The notes below the pieces were generated by a model, which was not told where the DNA came from, made no database searches, and worked only from the letters and a program-made list of their open reading frames with translations. From positions 4,322,001 through 4,386,000 of the forward strand of contig NZ_AP019700.1 in NCBI RefSeq assembly GCF_006738645.1: a stretch of 64,000 nucleotides of DNA, in the 5' to 3' direction. Source of the DNA: Stella humosa. Its GTDB lineage: Bacteria; Pseudomonadota; Alphaproteobacteria; ATCC43930; Allostellaceae. Below are positions 8,774 through 16,207 of the stretch, piece after piece; positions within the stretch are counted from its first letter, which is position 1; the number at the start of each line of letters is the position of its first letter. Made by a program: the position numbers and the translations under genes.

Positions 8774-9871
8774 TCAGGCAGCCAGCCTGGCTTCGGTCGC
8801 GGTCGCGTAGACCCGGCCGAAGCGGTTGGCGAGGAAGCGGTCGAGCGGGATGTCCTCCTGCCGCACGAAGCCCCGCCCCGGCAGCGCGCCCTCGGCCAGC
8901 AGGTCCAGCACGGTGCAGATGCCGGCCGCCGTCGTCACCTGGATAGCGCTGGCCGGCCGGCCGCCGACGGGGCCGCCATGGATGCGGTTGGCGTAGCTGG
9001 TCTGCACCAGCCGGTCGCCCTGCCAGCCCGATACGGCGACCATGATCACCACCACGTCCTGCAACGTCGTCGGCAGGGCGTGTTCCAGGATGTCCTTCAG
9101 CACGTGGCGGCGGTCGCGCAGGCGCAGGTCGATCAGCAGGGCCTTCATCAGCGCGCAATGGCCGGGATAGCGGATGGTGCGGTAGTTGAGGTTGCGCACC
9201 CGCCCCTCCAGCGTCTCGCACAGCGAGCCGAGCCCGCCCGAGGTGTTGAACGCCTCGTAGCGCACGCCGTCGAGCGAGAACTCCTCCAGCTCCTCCATCG
9301 CCGGCACCTCGCGGCGGCGGCCGTCGACGATCGCCTCACAAGGCTCGCAGTACTCGTTGATGACCCCGTCGGTGCTCCAGGTCAGGTTGTAGTTCAGCAC
9401 GTTGGACGGGAACTGCGGCAGGGCGCCGACGCGCAGCTTGACGGTGTCGAGCCGGTCGAAGCCGGCCGCCAGCGCCTGGGCCACGATCGAGATGAAGCCC
9501 GGCGCCAGCCCGCATTGCGGGATGAAGGCGGTGGAGGCCGTCGCCGCCAGTTCCTTCACCAGGCGCGTGGTCGCCACGTCCTCGGTCAGGTCCAGATAGT
9601 GGGTGCCGGCCGCATGGGCCGCGCGGGCCACGCCGGCCGTCAGGTGGTACGGGGCCGCACTCAGGGCGGCGAAGCGGCCGGTGAGCGCCCTGGCCACCGC
9701 GTTCTCGTCGGCCAGGTCCAGTTCCAGGATGCCGATGCCCGCCTGCGCGACGCCGGCCAGCGCCTCGGCCGAGCGGTCGGCCACCGTCACCTTGTAGTCG
9801 CCCGTGCCGCCCAGCATGCCGGCGATGGTCGTGCCGATCTTGCCGGCGCCGATGACGATGATGTCGCGCAT
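8774..9871 (-). CDS. Saccharopine dehydrogenase-family protein, lysine 6-dehydrogenase-like, 365 aa
   Basis: An NAD(P)-dependent amino acid dehydrogenase. The Rossmann start MRDIIVIGAGKIGTTIAG is followed by PQCGLAPGFISI, EAFNTSGGLGSL and YRTIRYPGHC, which match the layout of lysine 6-dehydrogenases (IPDxGVAPGM, EAFHTSGG, KTIRYRGH) better than bona fide saccharopine dehydrogenases. It would oxidise the side-chain amine of lysine or a related diamino acid to the semialdehyde in the cytoplasm. The start at 9871 places the Rossmann motif at the N terminus. An Lrp/AsnC-type regulator is divergent with 117 bp between, which supports an amino acid substrate and local control. The assignment to lysine is from recalled family patterns, not a search. 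Confidence 0.8.
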   Translation of the reverse strand: MRDIIVIGAGKIGTTIAGMLGGTGDYKVTVADRSAEALAGVAQAGIGILELDLADENAVARALTGRFAALSAAPYHLTAGVARAAHAAGTHYLDLTEDVATTRLVKELAATASTAFIPQCGLAPGFISIVAQALAAGFDRLDTVKLRVGALPQFPSNVLNYNLTWSTDGVINEYCEPCEAIVDGRRREVPAMEELEEFSLDGVRYEAFNTSGGLGSLCETLEGRVRNLNYRTIRYPGHCALMKALLIDLRLRDRRHVLKDILEHALPTTLQDVVVIMVAVSGWQGDRLVQTSYANRIHGGPVGGRPASAIQVTTAAGICTVLDLLAEGALPGRGFVRQEDIPLDRFLANRFGRVYATATEARLAA

Positions 9872-9930
9872 GTGTCCTAGCCCCTGTTCCGTGGCGTCTC
9901 GAAGATGCCCGCAGCCTATCCGCCGCCATC

Positions 9931-9991
9931 GTCGGAATGCAGGGCGCAAACCGTCGAAATGCACGGAACTTTCCGGCATAGTGCCGAAATG
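9931..9991. promoter_or_regulatory. Candidate Lrp-type operator: direct repeats plus a small palindrome
   Basis: The divergent gap between the dehydrogenase and the Lrp-type gene carries three similar 10-mers on the plus strand: GTCGGAATGC (9931), GTCGAAATGC (9953) and GCCGAAATGA (about 9983, overlapping the ATG), spaced 22 and 30 bp apart, and between the last two a palindrome CGGAA-CT-TTCCG (9964-9975). Lrp-family proteins commonly bind several helically phased sites in such a gap. This is pattern reading only. Confidence 0.35.
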
Positions 9992-10435
9992 ATCGACGCA
10001 ACGACGATCGACCCCACCGACGAGGCGCTGCTGCGGTTGCTGCGCCAGGATGCCCGCCTGCCGACGGCGGAGCTGGGCCGGCGGCTGGGCGTGTCGCGCA
10101 CGACGGTACAGAGCCGGCTGGAGCGGCTGGAACGGCGCGGCGTGATCGCCGGCTACACGGTCCGGCTGGGCCGGGAGGCGGCCGGCGCCCTAGTGCGCGC
10201 CCACATCCTGCTGACGGTGGCGCCCAAGCTGGCGCGCCCGACCGAGGCCGCATTGGCGCGCATCCCGCAGATCGCGGCCCTCCATTCCGTCAGCGGCATC
10301 TACGACCTGATCGCCGTCGTCGAGGCCCGCTCGGTCGAGGAACTGGACCGGCTGATCGACGAGATCGGCGCGCTCGACGGGGTCGAGCGGACGGTGACCT
10401 CGATCATCCTGTCGACACGGCTCGATCGCGGCTGA
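9989..10435 (+). CDS. Lrp/AsnC family transcriptional regulator, 148 aa
   Basis: The N-terminal winged helix-turn-helix (IDPTDEALLRLLRQDAR, then LGVSRTTVQSRLERLERRG, about residues 8-55) is typical of AsnC-type regulators and is followed by the RAM ligand-binding domain (residues 68-148, with HSVSGIYDLIAVVEA). Length is standard. Regulators of this type bind amino acids and control adjacent catabolic genes; here the partner is the divergent lysine-6-dehydrogenase-like gene. The ATG at 9989 sits directly before the conserved start MIDATTIDPTDEALL. The 3' end is 5 bp from the end of the convergent lysozyme-like gene. Confidence 0.92.
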   Translation: MIDATTIDPTDEALLRLLRQDARLPTAELGRRLGVSRTTVQSRLERLERRGVIAGYTVRLGREAAGALVRAHILLTVAPKLARPTEAALARIPQIAALHSVSGIYDLIAVVEARSVEELDRLIDEIGALDGVERTVTSIILSTRLDRG

Positions 10436-10440
10436 CGGGC

Positions 10441-11328
10441 CTATGTCCCGCGGATGGCGTCCAGGCGCAGCCGGATGGCCGACTGCGTCACCGGCCCGGC
10501 GACACCGTCGACCGACAGCCCCGCCAGCCCCTGGAACCAGCGCACGGCGGCCGCCGTCGCCGGCCCGGACTTGCCGTCCTCCACCAGCCGGGGCCGGGCG
10601 CCCAGATCGTTGAGCGCCTGCTGCAACCAGGCGGTATCGCTGCTCTCGCCCGCGACTTCCCAGGCTTCCACCTGGGCGGCGCCGTCATTGGCCAGCGGCC
10701 AGACCCGCGCGAACCAGTTTCGGCGATCCTCCAGCCCGTTGAAGCCGCCATTGATGCGCCGGGTGATGCGTTGGATGTCGTCGAGGTCGGCGGCGAGGTT
10801 CAGGTTGCCGTCCTGCCATTCCTGCAAGGCCGGCATCAGCGCGTGGGGGGCGGCCACGATGCGCGCCGGGTCGGCCACGAAGTCGATGCCGCAGCGACTG
10901 CCCATGCGCAGGTAGGCGCCGCGCCCGGTCGTCTGCAACAACCCGCCGCCGCGATAGCGGAAGCCGTCGCCGGCCGCGGCATTGCCCAGCTCGCGCGCCT
11001 TGCGGGGGTTGCCCAGGCCATAGACGCGCTCCGCCAAGGCCTCGGGGTTGCCCAGCAGGCCCGCCATCTCGTCGCCCCGGATGGCGGCCGAATGATTGCC
11101 GACGCCGAAGATGGCGGCGAGCCGGCCGGGTGTCGTGTAGCGCAGGTTCTCGAACAGCACGGTACCGCCGCCCGATTCGTGCAGCACCTGGGCCAGGAAA
11201 TGGGCGATGCGCAACGGCGTCGTCACCTCGAAGCGGGCGAAGAGTTCGCCACCCTGCTCGAAGGCGGTGCGATAGGCGGGCTGGGCGTTGGGTGCGACCG
11301 TGCGGAACATCTCGGCGATGCGGGACAT
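10441..11328 (-). CDS. GH19-type lysozyme/chitinase with C-terminal peptidoglycan-binding domain, 295 aa
   Basis: The protein matches glycoside hydrolase family 19-like muramidases/chitinases: RIAHFLAQVLHESGGG contains the catalytic glutamate (E51) in the HES context, followed by YGLGNPRKAREL, GFRYRGGGLLQTTGRGAY and RRINGGFNG, the conserved substrate cleft of these enzymes. Residues about 225-290 (TAWLQQALNDLGA, GPATAAAVRWFQ, DGVAGPVT) form a PG_binding_1 domain. No signal peptide is visible, which is common for phage-derived endolysin-like copies that rely on other export. The start at 11328 has an excellent SD (AGGAGG, 8 bp spacing). It may be an autolysin or a domesticated prophage enzyme; no other phage genes are adjacent. 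Confidence 0.87.
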   Translation of the reverse strand: MSRIAEMFRTVAPNAQPAYRTAFEQGGELFARFEVTTPLRIAHFLAQVLHESGGGTVLFENLRYTTPGRLAAIFGVGNHSAAIRGDEMAGLLGNPEALAERVYGLGNPRKARELGNAAAGDGFRYRGGGLLQTTGRGAYLRMGSRCGIDFVADPARIVAAPHALMPALQEWQDGNLNLAADLDDIQRITRRINGGFNGLEDRRNWFARVWPLANDGAAQVEAWEVAGESSDTAWLQQALNDLGARPRLVEDGKSGPATAAAVRWFQGLAGLSVDGVAGPVTQSAIRLRLDAIRGT

Positions 11329-11389
11329 GGGCGGTGCCTCCTGCACGGCACAGCTTAGCAGGTCTTCGCCGGATATTCGCGTACCGCTC

Positions 11390-12049
11390 CTACCCCGCCA
11401 GGGCCGCCATCGCGCCGGCCAGTTCCAGGTCGGCCGGCGTCGTGATCTTGATGTTCCGCCCGCTGCCATCCACGAACCGGGTCCGCACCCCGCCCTTCTC
11501 GAGCACGGTCAGGAAACTCGGGTCGCCCGCCGCCGCCTCGCGGTCCAGGGTGGCGTAGCCGTCGATCGCGGCCGTGCGGGCGAAGGCGATCGGCTTCTGT
11601 CCGACCAGCAGGTCCCCCGGGGCATGCAGCAACCGCCCCGCCCGATCGTAGAGGAATTCCGCGTTGGGGATGGCCGGGGCGGCGGCGCCATGGGCGATGG
11701 CCGCATCGAGCACGCGGCGGACCAGGGCCTCGTCGGCGAAGGGGTGGACGACGTCGTGCAGCAGCAACCACGCCGCACTGGCCTGCATCACCAGCAGCCG
11801 CGTCGTGGCGCTGCGGCTGTCGCCGCCGGGGATTACCGCAACGCGATCGCCGGCGACCAGTGCCCGGGCGGCTTCCACCTCGGCCGGCGGTACGGCGACG
11901 ATCACTTGGGCTGCCACCGACCGGCACGCCGCGACCGCATGCTCAAGCAAGGTGCGGCCGCCCAGCCGCACGAACGACTTCGGGCCCAGGCCCAGCCTGG
12001 TGCCGCCGCCGGCCGCCTGGACCAGCGCCTGGACGGGCATCGTTCCCAT
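11390..12049 (-). CDS. IspD/TarI-type cytidylyltransferase-like protein, 219 aa
   Basis: This nucleotidyltransferase has the GT-A start QAAGGGTRLGLGPKSFVRLG (residues 11-30), the LLLHDVVHPFADEALV motif, and NIKITTPADLELA near the C terminus, the pattern of MEP cytidylyltransferase (IspD) and ribitol-phosphate cytidylyltransferase (TarI). The usual HDAARP of IspD, whose arginine is conserved, is HDVVHP here, closer to TarI-like HDxVRPF but without the Arg. Because it follows a sulfatase/phosphotransferase-like gene by 5 bp and no isoprenoid genes are near, activation of a polyol or sugar phosphate for a surface glycan is more likely than the MEP pathway. An alternative ATG lies at 12040. Confidence 0.72.
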   Translation of the reverse strand: MGTMPVQALVQAAGGGTRLGLGPKSFVRLGGRTLLEHAVAACRSVAAQVIVAVPPAEVEAARALVAGDRVAVIPGGDSRSATTRLLVMQASAAWLLLHDVVHPFADEALVRRVLDAAIAHGAAAPAIPNAEFLYDRAGRLLHAPGDLLVGQKPIAFARTAAIDGYATLDREAAAGDPSFLTVLEKGGVRTRFVDGSGRNIKITTPADLELAGAMAALAG

Positions 12050-12054
12050 CTGGC

Positions 12055-13389
12055 TCAGCCCCCGGCAGGGAGGGGGGCGGCGCCGGTCGAACGGGACGGG
12101 TTGGAGAACCAGTTCCGTCCGACGAAGAAGCGCTGCTGGCCGATACGACTGATGGCGTCGAGGCAGGGCGGATCGAGCAGGTCGGCGGGCATCCCGCCCC
12201 GGCCTTCGACATAGGCCCGCTTGCGCTGCACGTGGCCCCGCAAGGCGGTGCGCAGGCGCGCGAAATCCCGGGCGATGCCCTGGGCGATGGCCGGGTCGCC
12301 ATGCAGGGCGGCGATGAAATGCGGGTGGCACCGCACCACCGGCGTCAGCAGCGCCAAGTCGCCATGGCGATCCATCTCGAAGAAATGCAGCAGGTTGCAG
12401 TGGTTGGTGGGATCCAGCCGATGATTGAACATCTCCAGCCCGCGCGAACTGACGAGCAGCGTGTGCGAGCGATCGGATGCCGCGAACGTCTTGAACACGT
12501 CGCGCGCCGGCGAGTCCGCCTGGCTGGCGGTGAAGTTCTGGGAGAAGACGCAATCGGGTGCGTCTCCCTTGAACAGGTCGCGGCCGGAATGGGCGAACGG
12601 CAAGGGCGCGTCGATGCCCAGCATGGTCAGGCAGGTCGGCGCCAGGTCGATGGTGCTGGCCAGGCGCGCGTCCGCCATGGGCGCGATCCCCGGGCCCAGC
12701 ACCAGCAGCGGTACATGGACGAGGGGCGTATAGGGCTCGACCCCATGCAGGATCCCGCCCTTGAAGCCGTGGCTCCAATAGTCGTCCCCATGATCGCCGA
12801 AGATCACGACGATGGTGTCGTCGGCCAGCCCCCGGCGGTCGAGGGTGTCGAGCAGCGTGCCCAATACATGGTCGGCCACCGCGCAAGTGCCGCCGACCAG
12901 GTCGTCCAGGCCCTGCGCATGCCCCGCCAGCGCGGCGGCATGTTCCATATGGGTGACGAGGTTCCAGACATAGAGGGCGAACGGCGGCTTCGATATCGCC
13001 CGCTCGAACCGATCGCCCAGCGCGGCGAAGTCGTTCGTGTTCCAGATCGGCGGCAAGGAGGCGGCCAGCAGCGGCAGCATCCGGGCGGTGTTGCGCGCGC
13101 TGACGCACATCGCTTGTGCGCGATAGCCGTGCCGGGCCAGGGTCGCCATCAGGCTCGGATTGTTGCCGACGGCCCCCCCCAGGCCGGGAGTACCGTCCAT
13201 CTCGAAGTCGTTGCCATGGAGCAGATAGGCCAGAACCATCTGGGTGGAGGTGGCCGACGAGAAGTACGAGCGGAACAGCCGCCCGCGCGCCATCGCCTGC
13301 TGGAACCGGGGGAACGCCTCGGGAAAGTGGCGCAGGTGCTGCCAGCCGATGCTTTCCAGATGGATCAGCAGCAGGTTCTTCCGCTTCAT
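12055..13389 (-). CDS. Sulfatase/alkaline-phosphatase-superfamily protein, 444 aa
   Basis: A soluble alkaline-phosphatase-superfamily enzyme. The metal-binding elements are LIHLESIG (residues 8-15), a nucleophile region FRSYFSSATSTQMV, and the C-terminal metal site VIFGDHGDDYWSHG. The nucleophile region lacks the sulfatase CxPxR motif, so no formylglycine is expected; a Ser or Thr nucleophile as in phosphoethanolamine or phosphoglycerol transferases is more likely. There is no N-terminal membrane domain, unlike classical LtaS or EptA. The ATG at 13389 overlaps the stop of the preceding 79-aa gene (ATGA), supporting this start. The order small motif protein, this enzyme, cytidylyltransferase suggests a cell-surface polymer decoration operon; the exact reaction is not known. 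Confidence 0.75.
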   Translation of the reverse strand: MKRKNLLLIHLESIGWQHLRHFPEAFPRFQQAMARGRLFRSYFSSATSTQMVLAYLLHGNDFEMDGTPGLGGAVGNNPSLMATLARHGYRAQAMCVSARNTARMLPLLAASLPPIWNTNDFAALGDRFERAISKPPFALYVWNLVTHMEHAAALAGHAQGLDDLVGGTCAVADHVLGTLLDTLDRRGLADDTIVVIFGDHGDDYWSHGFKGGILHGVEPYTPLVHVPLLVLGPGIAPMADARLASTIDLAPTCLTMLGIDAPLPFAHSGRDLFKGDAPDCVFSQNFTASQADSPARDVFKTFAASDRSHTLLVSSRGLEMFNHRLDPTNHCNLLHFFEMDRHGDLALLTPVVRCHPHFIAALHGDPAIAQGIARDFARLRTALRGHVQRKRAYVEGRGGMPADLLDPPCLDAISRIGQQRFFVGRNWFSNPSRSTGAAPLPAGG

Positions 13390-13625
13390 CGGGCACGCCA
13401 CGCGGCGAAGATGGCGCCGAAGTCGAGCCCGACCAGCCGCGCCGGCCGATACCAGGCGCGGCCCTCGCCGGCGCCCTGCCGGGCGAAATGGTCCCAGCCG
13501 CTGGCGAATTCGCGCTGCTCGACGGCGCGCCGGACGTCCTGGTGGCGATTGAGGTACATCGCTTCGTCGAAATCCGCCCGGTCGGGCAGCGGTGCCGCTT
13601 CCGGTGGCTTGGTCGGGGTGCTCAT
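13386..13625 (-). CDS. Small protein with one YLxxxxDV...G..EGR motif, 79 aa
   Basis: The core DFDEAMYLNRHQDVRRAVEQ followed by SGWDHFARQGAGEGR is a single copy of the motif (YLxxNPDVxxAV..G.....HF...G..EGR) that I know as a repeat in large secreted calcium-binding and glycosyltransferase-associated proteins. Here it stands alone, preceded by a proline-rich start (MSTPTKPPEAAPLPD). It is translationally coupled to the following sulfatase-like gene (ATGA overlap), so it probably acts with that enzyme, perhaps as an adaptor or targeting domain. There is no signal peptide. Function is inferred from motif and context only. Confidence 0.65.
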   Translation of the reverse strand: MSTPTKPPEAAPLPDRADFDEAMYLNRHQDVRRAVEQREFASGWDHFARQGAGEGRAWYRPARLVGLDFGAIFAAWRAR

Positions 13626-13700
13626 GGTCGGCCTTGTGGAGTTCGGATCAGAATAGCGGGCCGGTCGCGCGGGCGGAACAGCTTGGGGCTCGAGCCGATG

Positions 13701-15353
13701 TCACACCCCCGCCGCGCCCTCCCCTTCCCCCTCGCGACCCGGCACGGAGGCCAGCAGCAGGCGGGTGTATTCGTGGCGCGGGCGGAACAGCACCTCAGCC
13801 ACCGGCCCGGTCTCGACCACGACGCCGCGGCGCATGACGGCGATGCGGTCGCACACCTGCGAGGCGACGCGCAGGTCGTGGGTGATGAAGAGGATCGAGA
13901 GGCGCAGCTTGCGCTGGATATCGGCCAGCAGTTCCAGCACCTGCGCCTGGACCGACACGTCCAGCGCCGAAACCGGCTCGTCGGCGACCAGCAACTCCGG
14001 CTCCAGCGCCAGCGCGCGGGCCAGGCCGATGCGCTGGCGCTGCCCGCCCGAGAACTCGTTGGGAAAACGCTCGGCCGCGGACGGGTCGAGCGCCACCAGG
14101 GCCAGCAGTTCGTCGACCCGGGCGCGCGCCGTGCGCCGGTCGACGCCGTGCGCCAGCAGCCCCTGGGCCACGATCTCGTGCACGCGGCGCCGCGGGTTGA
14201 GGGAGCCCCAGGGGTCCTGGAACACCATCTGCACCCGCCGCCGCACCGGCGCCAGCCGGCCGCGGCCGAGCTTCAGTAGGTTTCCATCCAGCCCCGACAG
14301 GGTCAGCGTACCGGCATCCGCGTCGATCAGGCGGACGATGAGGCGGGCCAGCGTCGACTTGCCGGAGCCGCTTTCGCCGACGATGCCGAGCGCCTCGCCC
14401 CGGCGGAGCGTCAGGTCGACGCCGGCCACCGCCTGCACCCGGCGCGCCGGTCGGAACAACCCGCCGCGCCCGCCGAAACTCTTGGCGATGCCGCGCCCTT
14501 CCAGGATCGTGTCGCCCAGCTCTGCCGAGCGGTCAGGGCGCGGCTGGAGGCGGGGCACGGCGGCCAGCAGCCGGCGGGTGTAAGGGTGCTGCGGCCGGCG
14601 CAGCACTTCGTCGGCGACGCCGGTCTCGACTACACGCCCCTCCTGCATCACCGCCACCCGGTCGGCCATCTCGCGCACCACGCCGATGTCGTGGGTGATC
14701 AGCATGACCGCCATCGAGCGCGCCGCCTGGATCGAGCGCAGCAGGGCCAGGATCTGCGCCTGGGTGGTGACGTCGAGCGCGGTCGTCGGCTCGTCGGCGA
14801 TCAGCAGCACCGGATCGAGCGCCAGGGCCATGGCGATCATCGCCCGCTGGCGCTGCCCGCCGGAGAGCTGGAAAGGCCGGGCGTGGCGGATCAGGGCCGG
14901 GTCCGGCAGGCCGACCGCCTCCAGCAGGGCCAGGGTGCGCTGGCCGTCGCGGTCGGCGCGGCCATGGAAGCGGAAGACCTCGCCGATCTGGTCGCCGATG
15001 CGCATGACCGGGTTGAGGGCCGCCATCGGCTCCTGGAAGATCATCGCCATGCGGCTGCCGCGCAGGCGCCGCCGCTCGGCCTCGGCCATGCCCAGCAGTT
15101 CACGGCCCTCGAAGCGGATGGAGCCGGTGACCGCCAGCCCCTTGGGCACCAGGCCCAGCACGGCGTGCGCGGTCAGCGACTTGCCCGACCCGCTTTCGCC
15201 GACGACGCACAGCACCTCGTCGCGCGCGATCGTCAGGGCGATGTCGTCGACGGCGCGCGCCCGGTCGGCCCCGACCGGCAGGCCGATCGACAGGCCGGAG
15301 ATCGCCAGCAGGGGTTCCGTTAAATGCCGGTCCGTCAAATGCCCGTCCGTCAA
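13701..15353 (-). CDS. Dpp/Opp-type ABC transporter, fused double ATP-binding protein, about 550 aa
   Basis: Two complete ABC ATPase domains in one chain energise a dipeptide/oligopeptide-type importer. Domain 1 has Walker A GESGSGKS, signature LSGGQRQR and Walker B LLIADEP; domain 2 has GESGSGKST, FSGGQRQR and LLVADEP, each followed by an Opp/Dpp-specific C-terminal region (RRPQHPYTRRLL and FRPRHEYTRLLL). The permease genes lie directly upstream. No ATG or GTG is available at the expected N terminus (EPLLAISGLSIG): the frame opens through a triplicated 15-bp repeat, and a TTG at 15353, overlapping the permease stop as TTGA, or a TTG at 15338 is the likely start. Context with sugar-acid enzymes suggests a sugar-derived substrate. 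Confidence 0.88.
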   Translation of the reverse strand: MTDGHLTDRHLTEPLLAISGLSIGLPVGADRARAVDDIALTIARDEVLCVVGESGSGKSLTAHAVLGLVPKGLAVTGSIRFEGRELLGMAEAERRRLRGSRMAMIFQEPMAALNPVMRIGDQIGEVFRFHGRADRDGQRTLALLEAVGLPDPALIRHARPFQLSGGQRQRAMIAMALALDPVLLIADEPTTALDVTTQAQILALLRSIQAARSMAVMLITHDIGVVREMADRVAVMQEGRVVETGVADEVLRRPQHPYTRRLLAAVPRLQPRPDRSAELGDTILEGRGIAKSFGGRGGLFRPARRVQAVAGVDLTLRRGEALGIVGESGSGKSTLARLIVRLIDADAGTLTLSGLDGNLLKLGRGRLAPVRRRVQMVFQDPWGSLNPRRRVHEIVAQGLLAHGVDRRTARARVDELLALVALDPSAAERFPNEFSGGQRQRIGLARALALEPELLVADEPVSALDVSVQAQVLELLADIQRKLRLSILFITHDLRVASQVCDRIAVMRRGVVVETGPVAEVLFRPRHEYTRLLLASVPGREGEGEGAAGV

Positions 15354-15359
15354 ATGCCA
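15314..15359. repeat. Triplicated 15-bp tandem repeat at permease/ATPase junction
   Basis: On the minus strand the sequence reads GGCATTTGACGGACG, GGCATTTGACGGACC, GGCATTTAACGGAAC in direct succession. The first copy carries the TGA stop of the permease gene; in the ATPase frame the copies encode HLTDG/HLTDR/HLTEP-like units and the TTG codons that are the only standard starts nearby. The unit length keeps the frame. Confidence 0.9.
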
Positions 15360-16183
15360 GTCCGCCGGCGCATGTGCGGGTTGAGCGCGTCGTTCAGCCC
15401 CTCGCCCACCAGGTTGATGGCCAGCACGGTGACGAAGATCGCCAGCCCCGGGAACACCGACAGCCACCAGGCCTGGCGGAAGACGGCGCGCGCCGCGCCG
15501 ATCATGTAGCCCCAGCTAATGCGGTTGGGATCGCCCAGCCCCAGGAAGCTGAGGGCCGATTCGGTCAGGATCGCGGTCGCCACCATGAGGGACGCCATGA
15601 TCACGATGGGCGTCAGCGCGTTCGGCAGCACCTCGGCGAAGATGATGCGGATGTGGGAGACGCCCGACAGCACGGCCGCCTCGACGAACTCGCGGTGGCG
15701 CAGCGCCATGAACTCGCTGCGCGCCAGCCGGGCGACCGGCGGCCAGGTGACGACCGAGATGGCGACGACGATCGAGGTCAGCCCCGGCGTCAGGATCGCC
15801 ACCAGCAGGACGGCCAGGACGAAGCTGGGGATGGTCTGGAAGAACTCGGTGAAGCGCATCGCCACGTCATCGGCGATGCCGCCGAAATAGCCGGCGACCG
15901 CCCCCACCACGACGCCGATGGCGACCGCGAAGAAGGTCGAGACGACGCCGATGAAGAGCGACACCCGGGCGCCGTGGAAGATGCCGGCCAGGACGTCGCG
16001 ACCCAGCATGTCGCTGCCGAGCTGGAAGTCGCCGCCTGGCGGCAGCAGCGGCTGGCCGCGCGTGTCCCACGGATCGAATGGAAAGAGAAACGGCGCCGAC
16101 ACCGCCAGCAGGATGACGGCGACCAAGACCGCCAGGCCGATCACGGCGCCGGGGTTGCGCAGGAAGCTCTGCCAGAAGCTCAT
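15350..16183 (-). CDS. ABC transporter permease, DppC/OppC family, 277 aa
   Basis: This inner-membrane permease starts MSFWQSFLRNPGAVIGLAVL with the first membrane span, followed by the OppC-type N-terminal domain and LGSDMLGRDVLAGIFHGAR, the hallmark of the DppC branch. The cytoplasmic coupling EAA loop is EFVEAAVLSGVSHIRIIFAEVLPN, read in two parts around residues 165-190. About six membrane spans are visible. It pairs with the DppB-type permease 24 bp upstream and with the double ATPase whose start overlaps its stop. It would form the channel of a peptide- or sugar-type importer together with the binding protein encoded at 17.2-18.8 kb. Confidence 0.93.
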   Translation of the reverse strand: MSFWQSFLRNPGAVIGLAVLVAVILLAVSAPFLFPFDPWDTRGQPLLPPGGDFQLGSDMLGRDVLAGIFHGARVSLFIGVVSTFFAVAIGVVVGAVAGYFGGIADDVAMRFTEFFQTIPSFVLAVLLVAILTPGLTSIVVAISVVTWPPVARLARSEFMALRHREFVEAAVLSGVSHIRIIFAEVLPNALTPIVIMASLMVATAILTESALSFLGLGDPNRISWGYMIGAARAVFRQAWWLSVFPGLAIFVTVLAINLVGEGLNDALNPHMRRRTGI

Positions 16184-16207
16184 CGGCCTGAACTCACTGA
16201 CCGGGGC

